From Phycisphaerales bacterium (GTDB taxonomy: Bacteria > Planctomycetota > Phycisphaerae > SM23-33 > FEN-1343): a stretch of 38,594 nt of DNA. The stretch's first letter is position 1; every line of letters begins with the position of its first letter. Below are positions 26,901 through 32,853 of the stretch, in pieces. The DNA lies in the NCBI GenBank assembly GCA_003171335.1, contig PMYD01000058.1, positions 287 to 38,880 on the forward strand, given 5' to 3'. Both the position numbers and the translations under genes were made by a program. The notes beneath the pieces are model-generated. The model saw only the letters and a program-made list of their open reading frames with translations. It made no database searches and was not told the origin of the DNA.

Positions 26901-28553
26901 CTGGAAGATGGAAAGGTAGCTGTCGCCGCGCGTGGTGCCGCCGGCCAGGACCACTTCGGCCTGGCCGTCGCCGTTCAGGTCGCCCGCATCGGTCGCGTAC
27001 GGCGCGCCGTTAAAGCCGGCGGCGTAATCGGCCTGGGTCCGCGTGGACCAGTCGGGGTGATTCGGATCGCCCAGGCCAAATTCAAGGGACAGGTTGCCGA
27101 TCTTCTGGTCGGCCAGCGAATAGTACGCCGTCAAGCCGGTGGGCTGCGTCGGGGTTTCCAGCCAGATGGCCCCCACCACCGACCATTTCAGATCGCGGGT
27201 GACCATCGCATTGCTGAACGAGCCGTAAAACGTGGTCGAGAGCGTCTGGTTGTGGTACGCCCACTCCTGCATCCCCTGATGCCAGGTGGTGTACTGGTCG
27301 ACGTTGGTCGTCGCCGCCGTTTCGCCCGGATCCGTGGTCACGGCCGGCACGTAGTCGAAGCCCAGGCCGGTCGTGTAGCTGCCCAGCGGTTTGGCGGCCA
27401 GCGGCATCACGTCGGGGTCTGTGGATCCCGCCGGGGCCGTGGCTTCCCACAGGAGCATCACGGGCTCGGACTTGACTTTCGCCATGTAGTTGGCGTAGGT
27501 CAACCCATCCACGACCTGCAGGTCGCCACCGGTGATGTTCACGGTGTTGGCGCCGCCGTTGGAGATATTGACGGTCCAGGAGCCCGCCGGGTCGGCGCCC
27601 AAGAGGGCCGGCGGGACCTGGCCGGTAAAAACTCCGCCGCCCTGTGCGGCCATCGTGATGGGCCTGCCGCCGCCAGGGGGAGTCAGGGTTACGGTCAGCC
27701 CGCCCAGGTCCCCCGGCGCCAGCGGCGTGGCGTCATCCTGCCCGCCGAACAACTGCAACTGGAGCATGGACACTTTTCGCGCCAGCGCATCCGTGGGCAC
27801 GGTAAAGGCGATCGACCCCAGGCCAGGCACCCCGTTGGCCGCGGCCGCGATAACGCCATCATTATTGGTGTTGGGATTGGGGACATCCCACCAGTTGTCC
27901 GCCGTCCAGTCCATCTTCACGTCGCCCACGTACGACTCGTTCTGGGCGGTTCGCGGATCATCCCAGGAAACGTAGTTGTTCAGGCCCCACCAGGCGTTGA
28001 GGAAGTCGACGTAGCCGTTCTGAGTGAGCGGGGGCTGGTCGGGCGGGGTCGGGTAGGGCAGGTTCTGGGCCTTCATGAAGTCGGCCAGCGAATCGGGGGT
28101 GTGCCAGTTATAGCCGTTATCGTAGTACTGCCACCAGCCGCCAACCGCGCCGTTGGCGGCGTCGGGCACGCTGTAGGGGTCGTACGTCGTGGCCGGGTAT
28201 TGCCCGTAGAGCCAGTGCGCCGGATCGCCGGGGAAAAGAGTGGCCTGCGTCGCGCCGTTGACGTTCCACCAGTCCAGCAGCATGCCGGCAGCCGTGGGTC
28301 CCGAGCCGAACCACCAATCGTAGTCGGTCACATTGTTGGAACCGGGAACGAACACCGCGTTGGCAAGGTTGGGAGCCAGACCGCCCGTGGCGGGAGTCTG
28401 CATCGAGCCACCGGCGGGCTGACCCGCCGGCGGGCTGGCCAGCCAGGCGACAATGGCCTGCTGGTACAGGGAGGGGTCAACACTGAGCAGCAGGCGGGGT
28501 TCCAGCGACTGAAATTCTATCCGGGTGCGCAGGGCGTTGGACGGCTGGCGCAT
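14994..28553 (-). CDS. Giant secreted multidomain surface protein (LEPR-XLL, FG-GAP, SdrD-B, P-domain, CARDB, cadherin-like)
   Basis: 4,519 residues from ATG 28553, which follows GGGAGAGG (28559-28566). Residues 14-24 are FQSLEPRLLLS, the planctomycete LEPR-XLL motif. Residues 75-490 look like a papain-like C39-type fold with Ser84 where a catalytic Cys is expected (GSGPTAAGMLL). FG-GAP/VCBS repeats follow (about 520-950; DLNGDGQAEVV, DVNGDGFNDIV, DLNGDGKPDVV). About fourteen SdrD-B/Cna-B-like modules (about 1030-3650) have Ca-binding-type motifs such as DANNDGRLDSGE. They are interrupted by three proprotein-convertase P-domains (about 1060-1200, 2810-2960, 3435-3575) and three CARDB-like domains (about 1415-1950). 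Three cadherin-like repeats (about 3660-3945) precede an unrecognised C-terminal region with no dockerin or sorting signal. A role in adhesion or as a stalk is inferred. It is the first gene of the operon with oppABCDF. Confidence 0.9.
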   Translation of the reverse strand: MRQPSNALRTRIEFQSLEPRLLLSVDPSLYQQAIVAWLASPPAGQPAGGSMQTPATGGLAPNLANAVFVPGSNNVTDYDWWFGSGPTAAGMLLDWWNVNGATQATLFPGDPAHWLYGQYPATTYDPYSVPDAANGAVGGWWQYYDNGYNWHTPDSLADFMKAQNLPYPTPPDQPPLTQNGYVDFLNAWWGLNNYVSWDDPRTAQNESYVGDVKMDWTADNWWDVPNPNTNNDGVIAAAANGVPGLGSIAFTVPTDALARKVSMLQLQLFGGQDDATPLAPGDLGGLTVTLTPPGGGRPITMAAQGGGVFTGQVPPALLGADPAGSWTVNISNGGANTVNITGGDLQVVDGLTYANYMAKVKSEPVMLLWEATAPAGSTDPDVMPLAAKPLGSYTTGLGFDYVPAVTTDPGETAATTNVDQYTTWHQGMQEWAYHNQTLSTTFYGSFSNAMVTRDLKWSVVGAIWLETPTQPTGLTAYYSLADQKIGNLSLEFGLGDPNHPDWSTRTQADYAAGFNGAPYATDAGDLNGDGQAEVVLAGGTTRGDSYLSIFQNPNGSAASLAGPNTIDVGGPNSNVCAVKIVDVNGDGFNDIVVLNRGGPALNATSTLPAVSAQNSSLLVLLNDGHGNLTAQAPFALPSSQVYPSSPTSNITGVTWGAMAVGNVTGNVSASGLVLPGIVLVTNPPASANNPATLNRVMTVFADDTGTFHLRTQYTDGTTRVYILDLGDSMGAYPVGVAVGNVVNTSGVQDAVLLEKYADGQTDSVVMVLANHNIGNGYGAFIVPTTTFATSDGTNHTRTPTAIALSDLNGDGKPDVVTVSSTANPQDNPVVSILNGIPNGFHSPTTFLAGTGQVFALAIGDAGWSSTPQIILGNNTGTSAGNGVTVWRLAGTTWTAATTYNVSQPYSVALGTLTTGKTAILVGGRTSSTALTLTAIQNDTTFGIPQAYAGLTNFVEPAYDLTAAYNYLLNHPGTPENWYLKVTDANGSTDGWITDFQIRFNGQVWFTSDRDAVIQAGSPQGTIATVTSGVMSSITGTVYDDLNADGQRSVVPAVLESDPDTLPAPIPDTGAETMSSIRATGLTGVLTGVKVTLNITHPQSSDLVVKLRRHAADGSVIGSDILLLNHVGDGADFTDTVLDDQANLSLADGSSPYTGTFVPSGPLSALNGEDPNGWWDLIVQDTVPNGQVGQINSWSLELDTTLETGLAGWTVTLRSTDFGNTFVETTTTDALGNYSLTAVPTGGYSVTVTPAAGYVAATPALVVGQMTGETLTGRNFGFFLPVPIDGTVYGDTNHNGVQDSGEAGLAGVTVYLDANNDGRLDSGELTATTDATGNYSFPAVRPGTYQLRIVNTPGWVYSTPVGSTTFDTTGGDYPLTVLSGQTYTGQDFPTYEPALPNLTDGGAANQGFGLASNPLSTTINPGENFQINWRISNPGGPKGAAPAGPFTVSFYASPVASVSGTVEFEAWLTAKGYVPVLLTSAQRATLQATYDAEQGRYLLGTVSVSGLAAGGYTDVLCRGALPAIPVGDYYVAAVIDSGSAVVESDKTDNTAVDLNVDSHGAPVLLHVPGIRGTVWSDRNGNGIIDTHNPAQPNDDIPLAGRVVFLDGYKDGNTTHQVNGTLEWVDNNNDGRWEPGEGERWTTTDVNGNFSFTNDLVNGTYLLPPGTYHVAEVVPAGWAQTVPNTNTNLPAGESVISFPSLSGNEVTTSFAIKPGVDLQDEGPASSGFSPGTVYSPGSTFTAWCHVFNSGAGDAGRFTVSFYASRNPNLATAADNYLIGTVNVAGAPANSVVNVALSVAGFPLIPSGAYYVGYIIDSGNTVVETNETNNTAMMAAYPLVITNQPDLVEAPPNNGQLSATLVHAGDSWQATWTLQNLGGLSGPFTVLYYASDNATITSFDTLLGWVTVPGLASGASTQVQLPLINFPSLTPGQYYIGILLQTAGHQAQTNFVAVAPQTITVPGLTGTVYHDVNGDGTRSGEEEGLPGWRVRLYKDLSGSQVLDARDPLVATAVAQIDGTYFFTGLATGNYIIQENALLGKLGDVPGNDPAEAGWRQTGPTSRTYPLSVDANAVVTGLDFGNVMPSLLTGTVYSDDDGNGQQDLGELPVPHATIYLDDNNNGTLDAGELKVVTDKLGNYELRGVFPGNRIVREDLSQAAPDTYVSGPAAEFYVVKVTSAALYTPYHFGNAQYATIQGYLWNDLNGNGRLDPGEPMLQGWTVYLDNDGNFMLDPGEPTAITDAHGIFEFTHLHPGSYRVMQVVQAGWIQTWPDTARFIPNLDPLNEPRWHGVSVASGQTSAPVDYGNIKSATLSGTKWEDLDADGVHRPADPPLAGWTIQLFLDAYGSQVLSRGDMLWNVTNTDANGNYMFSVPTPGFPPGAIIPPNFWLPNDLFPGMPVTKQGYPTSYIINEKLPGAIEYKVTPDELHDFNGLSHNRINNAAVNGEVVQLFEDENGDGIVSPGDYFVAQTVTAPLTHPDIANNFVHNFGSPGWYYIPNEPALNVNPNNHNYILREFPISAWHQTAPAVGFYPQTVTSGQTVPSLDFGNYQAVTIGGIVYNDINGDGRAQPTEPGLANWTVFLDQNHNGILDPGEPFALTDSAGNYSFPNLRPGATYYVAEVPQIGWQNSQPAGGEYTTYLQSGQNNTAANFGNWQYGQISGTIFEDVNANHNWDYIDNNNNGVFDAGDTRTEGTLAGWQVSLYYDSNHNGVLDTNELATPYAHTTTDANGNYVFANLPVGLYQVSEVVPPNWLQEAPISGQVSPNVMAVAGSFDVMLTSGLVVTGLQFGDTGLATISGTVWNDINGDSIGPTQNAFTLPAASVPVPIPDNGSVDVPITVSGLNTNILHVSVTLNITHPYASDLEIWLIGPDGTSVLLLNRLQLGNANPGGENGQNFINTVLDDQASTSINVALAPFTGSFIPAQPLAGFDDKDPNGIWTLRIRDTRPADVGQLNSVALNIRSGQEEPGLAGWKVFLDQNNDNTLQWSDANHNGIWDPGEGEQWTTTDASGHYSFTGLTPGQTYHVAEVLQPGWLQSSPGGAGELTVPLLSQQVAANTNFGNVRAGSISGTAYEDLNLNGVKNSGEPALTGWQIALYYDSNHDGVLDNNELITPIAQIASTATGYQFTGLRPGLYQVSEYLQTGWVQEGPLDGSHGTGVTALGGSYTVLVTSGMAATGVDFGDARTGEIHGTVWQDLNANGLKDSTEGGLAGWTVYIDANNNGRLDPGEPFAITDAAGNYVLSNLPPRGSTAYRIREVVQDTWHQSSPSMYPADPGLQSITVGEGQIVQNVNFGDWQYGSLSGTVWHDLNRNGLRDGTEEGLSGWVVFLDTNGDNTLDGHEPWTTTAADNPATAGVDESGAYSFTNLVPGTYTVVEVPQDGWAQTFPSQMGGATGAQVIQVVSGQNTASINFGDVEATAHITGTIRNDLNADAVAPRRQTFQPAAASLPVAIPDNSLIEQTIDVTGMPGNILDVNLTLNITHPNVSDLRVTLISPDGASVVLVNGIGGTGADFVSTVFDQAATASIDTATAPFTGTFRPHGDLRSLNGGNPNGNWVLRVEDLAAGNIGQLNGWSLSIRSAENEPGLSGWTVYLDSNSNGQQDSGERATTTDSHGNYSFNGLLPGNYRVGVVVPKYWTMTYPAGGFLTVTNLGVSQTADGNDFGAKTRPVANDSSPTIDENTVLNGSVTASDFDGYSLTYTAASQPAHGTLVLNADGTFTYTPDLYYNGTDQFTFNAADSIGRANPPGTVSITIRPVNQRPTATSLSEVTDENNAVTFNLEGLDVETPTSQLVFSTASGPSHGTLTINGGVATYTPATYFYGTDTFTYVVTDNGNPPGVGTSPALSSVPATVTITVNHVNQPPVADSQTLVEPTIGGSVGITLTGHDVETPLDQLVFAIATQPKYGNLVLVGRQATYTPAHNYAGQTDSFTFTVSDGSLTATGTISITVLPSQLSLDLVSGQSVSYVDGDGTHVRVLPVRTGAHLVFSGFTLSQQRVAGLFTVAGAGAWIQEMDLVSTNPGASLTVSTVGGDAVTPMGTLTGSAPLSRLLARGVNFTGGGIVMTGAGTVNTLQIGDLLNGAALTLPATAGGAPMSIVGGRFGNNSNVTLGRPVSALTLTQFDQGSFTAPSAAVIRTTGNARRSLPGDFLANMTLSGPATPATAPVLNAASIRGNAGGIWHITGRVNSVTVSRNLQDATITVTQPVDPLHYAVNVVNVLGMMDNVDLVTPGNINSIVTKAMTDTNVYAGVVAGTTGLPNPYTQINNPAQHVGTAAAAKISRLTIIGLPAFDPITRRITYSFVNSNIAAYDVGTLTLRNADPLADQPFGVATWHATRMVYTDSFDSHANWTWPSPRGLSAIPAGQFTVQMGMTGVESFLPSELVTRDRVGDSAQAGADIAATYMRVLGDYVYVGIALAQPLAQNVNANFRLDTNAGFGALADVNDILSDFQVAFNSAAGTVSVVTGVLTNGQRVVQTVPDVGASAVVTSGGILFKVPVSVFVGYDFFHLISTSLVSAAGQVLDRSPN

Positions 28554-28645
28554 AACTACCTCTCCCTTGGGGGCCACGAAGGCGAATCTCCGGCTCCTAC
28601 GAAGCACTAGCCGGCGCGGGCACAGCTCTTGCAGGCTAGGCTTTT

Positions 28646-28674
28646 AGATTAAGCCCGCCCGAGAGAATCGTCAA
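28646..28674 (-). promoter_or_regulatory. Promoter of the giant-protein/opp operon
   Basis: On the minus strand TTGACG (28674-28669), a 17-base spacer and TAATCT (28651-28646), about 93 bases before ATG 28553. The match to a sigma70-type promoter is good and it is the only such site I see in the gap, so it probably drives the whole 20-kb minus-strand operon. Confidence 0.55.
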
Positions 28675-28780
28675 GGTTTTTCGGAGTGTAAAGATAGAGA
28701 ACAAACCGCGGGAAGTTTGCACCAAGGCGGTCCTCTTCGGCCGCGTCGGACCGGGGGAAAAGGGCTGGTTACCATGGGAA

Positions 28781-28876
28781 TGTAACACTTACGACGATGC
28801 AACTTTAAACGGTTTAAAGTTGAACTGTCCACGATGGACAGTTGAAGGAGGGAGACTTCACGCGATAAGTGTTACA
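28781..28876. repeat. Four-armed palindromic element downstream of rtcB
   Basis: The outer inverted repeat TGTAACACTTA (28781-28791) and TAAGTGTTACA (28866-28876) encloses three hairpins. These are AACTTTAAAC-G-GTTTAAAGTT (28801-28821, perfect), AACTGTCC-ACGAT-GGACAGTT (28823-28843), and GAAG-GAGGGAGA-CTTC (28844-28859). The first two are 21 bases long with AACT...AGTT ends, matching the frame of the palindrome family at 5697-5990. It could end rtcB transcription or be a miniature mobile repeat. Confidence 0.75.
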
Positions 28877-28923
28877 GTCTTATGACGGTCATGAACTGAT
28901 CGGCAGCAGTAAACGTCCAGGGT

Positions 28924-30384
28924 TCAACCTTTGACCACCCCCATCGGCTTGAGCCGGGCCACCCGGCGGCTGATTCCGGCCCGGTGGACCACATCCACAA
29001 CTTCCGCAACATCTTTGTACGCCGCGGGTTGCTCCTCGGCCAGGCCGGTGCGGCTGCGCGCGCGGGCGAAGATGCCGCTATCGGCCAGTTCCTTGTCAAT
29101 CCGCCGGCCCTTGGCCGCACGAATGGCGGCGTTGCGGCTCATCACCCGCCCGGCGCCGTGGCAGGTGCTGCCGAAGGTCTGCTCCATGGCGCCGGCCGTG
29201 CCCAGCAGCACGAAGCTGGCTCTACCCATGTCGCCGGGTATAAGCACCGGCTGGCCCAGGTCGCGGTACGCCGCCGGCACATCGGCACTACCGGGGCCAA
29301 AGGCCCGCGTGGCCCCCTTTCGGTGTACGCACAGCTTCCGCGGCCGGCCGTCGACCACGTGCGTTTCGAGCTTGGCGATGTTGTGCGCCACATCGTACAC
29401 CTGCCGCATATCCAGCGCTTTCGCCGAGGCGTGGAAGAACCGCTCGAACGTCAGCCGCGCCTGCGTGGCCAGGAGCTGGCGGTTGCACCAGGCGAAATTC
29501 GCCGCCGCGGTCATCGCCCCGAGATATTGCCGGCCTTCGGGGCTGTCGACCGGCGCGCATACGAGCTGGCGGTCGGGAAGTTGGTAGCCGTACCGCGCCG
29601 GCGCGCTTTGCAGGTGCCGCAGGTAATCATCGCACACCTGGTACCCCAGGCCGCGCGAGCCGGAGTGGATCAGCACCGTCACCATGCCGACCGCCAGCCC
29701 CAGCCGCTCGGCCGCGGGGGCATCGTACACTTCCTGCACTTCCTGCACCTCGAGGAAGTGGTTGCCGCTGCCCAGCGTGCCGCACTGGTCGAAGCCGCGA
29801 TGGTACGCCGTCTCGCTGACGGCATCGCTCATCGCCCCCTCCAGCGAGCCGGCGGCCTCGGTCACCTCCAGATCCTCCGGCCGCGCCAGGTCCAGCTCGG
29901 CCAGCATGCGCATGCCTTCGACGCACAGCCGCCGCAGGCGCCGCTCGTCGAATTCATGGATGCCGCCCACGCCCACGCCGGCGGGCACATCGCGAAAAAG
30001 CTGGTCCACCAGTTCCTTCAGCCGCGGCCGCACTTCCGTGGCGCGCAGATTCGTCCGCAGCAGCCGCACGCCACAGTTGATGTCGTACCCCACCCCGCCG
30101 GGGCTCACCACGCCGCCCTGCTCGATATCCGTCGCCGCCACGCCGCCGATGGGAAACCCGTAGCCCCAGTGAATATCCGGCATGGCCAGGGAGGCCCCGA
30201 CAATGCCCGGCAGCGTGGCCACGTTGACCACCTGCTCCAGCGCCTGGTCGTGCCGGATCGCCGCCATCAGCGTATCGCTGGCGAAGATGATGCCATCGAC
30301 GCGCATGTCGCTGCGGGCCGAGCGGGGAATGCGCCAGCGCGTGTCGTCGATACGCTCCAGAGGGCCGTTCCATTGGTCTGGCAT
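28924..30384 (-). CDS. rtcB: RNA-splicing ligase RtcB
   Basis: RtcB joins RNA ends bearing 2',3'-cyclic phosphate (or 3'-phosphate) and 5'-OH through a GMP-histidine intermediate with Mn2+, in RNA repair or tRNA splicing. The 486 residues show the family motifs MPDIHWGYGFPIGGVAA, VSPGGVGYDINCGVRLL (metal-binding Asp and Cys), GSGNHFLEVQ, LIHSGSRGLGYQVC, DVAHNIAKLE, HRKGATRAFGPG and the guanylated-His motif GSTCHGAGR. ATG 30384 follows a purine-rich GGGTGGGAG. The archease gene lies just upstream on the same strand, the known partner that activates RtcB. The two are separated by a stem-loop repeat element, so they may or may not share one transcript. Confidence 0.96.
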   Translation of the reverse strand: MPDQWNGPLERIDDTRWRIPRSARSDMRVDGIIFASDTLMAAIRHDQALEQVVNVATLPGIVGASLAMPDIHWGYGFPIGGVAATDIEQGGVVSPGGVGYDINCGVRLLRTNLRATEVRPRLKELVDQLFRDVPAGVGVGGIHEFDERRLRRLCVEGMRMLAELDLARPEDLEVTEAAGSLEGAMSDAVSETAYHRGFDQCGTLGSGNHFLEVQEVQEVYDAPAAERLGLAVGMVTVLIHSGSRGLGYQVCDDYLRHLQSAPARYGYQLPDRQLVCAPVDSPEGRQYLGAMTAAANFAWCNRQLLATQARLTFERFFHASAKALDMRQVYDVAHNIAKLETHVVDGRPRKLCVHRKGATRAFGPGSADVPAAYRDLGQPVLIPGDMGRASFVLLGTAGAMEQTFGSTCHGAGRVMSRNAAIRAAKGRRIDKELADSGIFARARSRTGLAEEQPAAYKDVAEVVDVVHRAGISRRVARLKPMGVVKG

Positions 30385-30407
30385 TTTCTTGCTCCCACCC
30401 TAAAAGA

Positions 30408-30585
30408 CAAATCCCAAATTCCAAATCCCAAATCTCAAACAAGCACCAAATCCCAAACTCCAAACGGGGAACAATCGTCCGCGCGCGAAGGAATCGCTTT
30501 GCTCTTGGTTTGGAATTTGGAGCTTGGAATTCCCTTCGCGGCGCTGTCGCGTGTTTGGGATTTGAGATTTGGAATTTGGAATTTC
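30408..30585. repeat. AT-rich stem-loop element, copy 1
   Basis: The left arm (30408-30465) consists of iterated CCAAATCCCAAA-type words and the right arm (30508-30585) of their complements (TTTGGGATTTG, GGAATTTGG), enclosing a GC-rich loop of about 42 bases (30466-30507) with GGAATCGCTTTGCTC. The element fills the archease-rtcB gap. The second copy at 31089-31289 has the same loop in the opposite orientation. Confidence 0.8.
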
Positions 30586-30598
30586 ATGTCAACCGATT

Positions 30599-31015
30599 CT
30601 ATATGTCTAGAATAACCTGTCCCTCCCACCGCCCATCACGATTTCGAACCTCCAACTTATGGTATGTCGCCGCCTTGATCTCCTGCCCCAGTTCGTGGCG
30701 GCTGGCATCCAGCGGCTCGGCGGCCACCTCGGCCTCCAGGTGCGTGTCGGTCGCCGCGTCCACGCGAACCTGGGCGATGCACATCCGCCTCCGCTGCGAC
30801 CAATCCGCCAGTTGCCCCAGGAACGCCACCGCCAGCGCCCCCGGGTCGGCCGCATCGACCGCAAACCGCTGCCGCACCGTCGGCCGAACCTGATCGCGAG
30901 GACAGATTAAACCCGCCAGCTCCTCCGCCAGCGCCTCGTACAGCTCGGGCCGGCTATCGCCCCAGGCGCGAATGCCGATATCGGCCGTGTGCTCGAATGT
31001 CTCGCTGCCCTTCAT
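30599..31015 (-). CDS. Archease
   Basis: Archease is a small metal-binding protein that promotes RtcB guanylation and turnover. The 138-residue product has the family start FEHTADIGIRAWG with the conserved His-Thr-Ala-Asp, and the C-terminal hallmark ELGQEIKAATYHKLEV, where acidic and His residues coordinate the metal. The length matches the family. AAAGGA lies immediately before ATG 31015. It is upstream of rtcB on the same strand, the usual partnership, and inverted copies of a stem-loop element flank it on both sides. Confidence 0.94.
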   Translation of the reverse strand: MKGSETFEHTADIGIRAWGDSRPELYEALAEELAGLICPRDQVRPTVRQRFAVDAADPGALAVAFLGQLADWSQRRRMCIAQVRVDAATDTHLEAEVAAEPLDASRHELGQEIKAATYHKLEVRNRDGRWEGQVILDI

Positions 31016-31088
31016 GTCCTTTATCCTAGCTGTCCGATGCTTCGGTGGCGACGTTGTCTGGGGAAAGTGTCACTCGTGTGGGAACGGA

Positions 31089-31289
31089 AAATTCCAAATT
31101 CCAAATCCCAAACAAATTCCAAGCACCAAATTCCAAACAAAGAAAGCGATTCCTTCGCGCGGACGCTTGTTCCCCTTTGGTGCTTGGGATTTGGTGCTTG
31201 TTTGGAATTTGGGATTTGGAATTTGGGATTTCCGCCGGCTCCGCGGCGGCGCGTGTTTATTTGGGATTTGGGATTTGGAATTTGGGATT
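31089..31289. repeat. AT-rich stem-loop element, copy 2 (inverted relative to copy 1)
   Basis: The left arm (31089-31139) has CCAAATTCCAAATCCC-type words. The loop (31140-31179) contains AAGCGATTCCTTCGCGCGGAC, the inverted form of the copy 1 loop. The right arm (31180-31289) has GGGATTTGGAATTTGGG words and an internal direct repeat: GGGATTTCCGCCGGC plus a GCGGCGG tail occurs at about 31225-31250 and again to 31308. It lies between archease and the FapA-family gene. Confidence 0.8.
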
Positions 31290-31308
31290 TCCGCCGGCCT
31301 TGCGGCGG

Positions 31309-32781
31309 TCACATTGGCAGTGTAATCCCCGCCACCGGATCAGGCAGCCGGCGGCTGGGCAGCACCATCGGGCGGGTGCCGTGCTCGACGGCGGCGATAG
31401 AGGCCGCGCGGCCGCTGCCGACGATCTGGAACGAGAGCGGCCCGGCCATGCGCATCGTCGTCGTCGTGCACAGATCCCCCAGCCGCAACTCCACGCCCGG
31501 GTACACCTCCGTGCGAACCATCACCACCGGCCGGCGCCGCCGATCGCTCAGGCGGCGGGCATCCTCCACCCGTCCCTGGAGCGCCTTGAGCTGGTGGGTC
31601 TGTTCGGACAGGATGAATTCCAGTTCCGTCAGCGTTTCCTTCTGCCCCGCTGTCAGCCGCTTGCGGTTGTCGCGCAGAAGTTTTACCGACTCCATTCGCT
31701 TATCGAGGTCCTTTTGCAGGCTTTCCACCGCCGCCAGCACCGGCTGAAGCATGCCCGGCAACGTCCAGTCCACGCCGGCCACCACCAGCGTGCGGGCCGA
31801 GGCGGGCGAGCCCAGAATGCGCACCTCGACGCCCCCCGTCGCCACGGTCACCCCGCCGCGCAGCGACACCGCCTGCACCCGCCCGCCGGCGAAGGTGTCG
31901 CTGGAGACCAGCTCCTTGGCCACCTTCACATCGCCGCGGGCGTAGAGAATGGAATTGTCGATCAGCCCCGCGCGAATGGCCCCGCCGGCCCGGCACAGCC
32001 CCTTGCGATGATTGGTCAACGCGCCGTGCACCTCCACATCGCGCTTCGCGTCCACCAGGGAGCCGTTGATATCGCCCCGCACGAACACGCTGCCGCCGGC
32101 GTGCACCTCGAACAGGTCCATCACATCGCCGGCGATCCGCACATCGGCGGGGGCGCGCAGGTGGCCAGTCGAGAAATCCACGTTGCCGCGAATTTCCAGC
32201 AGCTCCAGCACGCTGATGGTCTTCTTGCCCACGCGCAGCACGCCGGACAGGTCGGCCAGAATGATCCCCGGCGGCTCGTCGAAATGGCAGCCCACGCACA
32301 GCTTCATCAGCACGGGTTTACCCGGCTTGGGTTCCACCGGCCTTCCGTACACATCCAGCCCCGGTTCCCCCTTGGTGGGCGGGCGAATCGCCGCCAGCAC
32401 GCTGCCGGCGCTGATCATGACCAGCCGCGAAGCGTAAAAATCGACGTTGCTGTCGGCATCGGCCGGCTGTTCCCGCTGGGTCTGGGGCGCCCAGATGTAC
32501 CGGCCGTTTTCCCCATTCTTGGCCGGCGTGCCGCGGGCCACGACCACCTCGCCCCCCTCGGTCTGATCGGCCAGCCAGTGCGCCACCACCGTGGCCACGG
32601 CGTGCCGCACCTCATCATTGCACACGATGCCGCGATCGTGCATGGCGGCCAGCGCATGCGCATCATCCAACCCCGCGATCGGCGCGCCCTTCTCGCGCAC
32701 CAGCCGCACGGCCATGGCGCGCGGCTCCACGCGGATCGTGAAGGCCGGCTGCGAAGAAGAAGCTTTCGCCGCGCCGTTCAT
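31309..32781 (-). CDS. FapA/DUF342-family protein
   Basis: 490 residues. The family's parallel beta-helix core is visible as short repeating strands with small residues at turns (IRGNVDFSTGHLRAPADVRIAGDVMDLFEVHAGGS and onwards, about residues 190-320). It is preceded by the FapA N-terminal part with PTKGEPGLDVYGRPVEPKPGKP and followed by a coiled-coil stretch (about 345-420, ESLQKDLDKRMESVKLLRDN). DUF342/FapA proteins are cytoplasmic; some bind polyanions or have been tied to motility and cell-surface regulation, but the role here is not known. A clear AGGAG precedes ATG 32781. It is transcribed divergently from glyS. Confidence 0.88.
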   Translation of the reverse strand: MNGAAKASSSQPAFTIRVEPRAMAVRLVREKGAPIAGLDDAHALAAMHDRGIVCNDEVRHAVATVVAHWLADQTEGGEVVVARGTPAKNGENGRYIWAPQTQREQPADADSNVDFYASRLVMISAGSVLAAIRPPTKGEPGLDVYGRPVEPKPGKPVLMKLCVGCHFDEPPGIILADLSGVLRVGKKTISVLELLEIRGNVDFSTGHLRAPADVRIAGDVMDLFEVHAGGSVFVRGDINGSLVDAKRDVEVHGALTNHRKGLCRAGGAIRAGLIDNSILYARGDVKVAKELVSSDTFAGGRVQAVSLRGGVTVATGGVEVRILGSPASARTLVVAGVDWTLPGMLQPVLAAVESLQKDLDKRMESVKLLRDNRKRLTAGQKETLTELEFILSEQTHQLKALQGRVEDARRLSDRRRRPVVMVRTEVYPGVELRLGDLCTTTTMRMAGPLSFQIVGSGRAASIAAVEHGTRPMVLPSRRLPDPVAGITLPM

Positions 32782-32853
32782 GCCGAATGTCTCCTGTCAG
32801 GCGCATGGCAGTGCGCCATCATCTATCAGGTCGGCAGCTTCGGGGGCTGGCTT

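Larger units (their letters stand above)
28554..28923. other. Intergenic region between giant gene and rtcB
   Basis: 370 bases without a gene. It contains the leader, ribosome site and promoter of the giant gene on the minus strand, about 100 bases of unremarkable sequence, and the four-armed palindromic element at 28781-28876 that lies just beyond the rtcB stop. Confidence 0.6.

Noticed and set aside
26169-28610. 813-residue ORF opposite the giant gene, and several similar long plus-strand ORFs (e.g. 17949-19811)
   Set aside because: These are shadows of high-GC coding DNA; they show no domains and low-complexity Arg/Gly/His/Ala composition.
28781-28876. tRNA or known small RNA
   Set aside because: The arrangement is cloverleaf-like, but there is no T-arm GGTTCRA motif and no plausible anticodon or acceptor arm.
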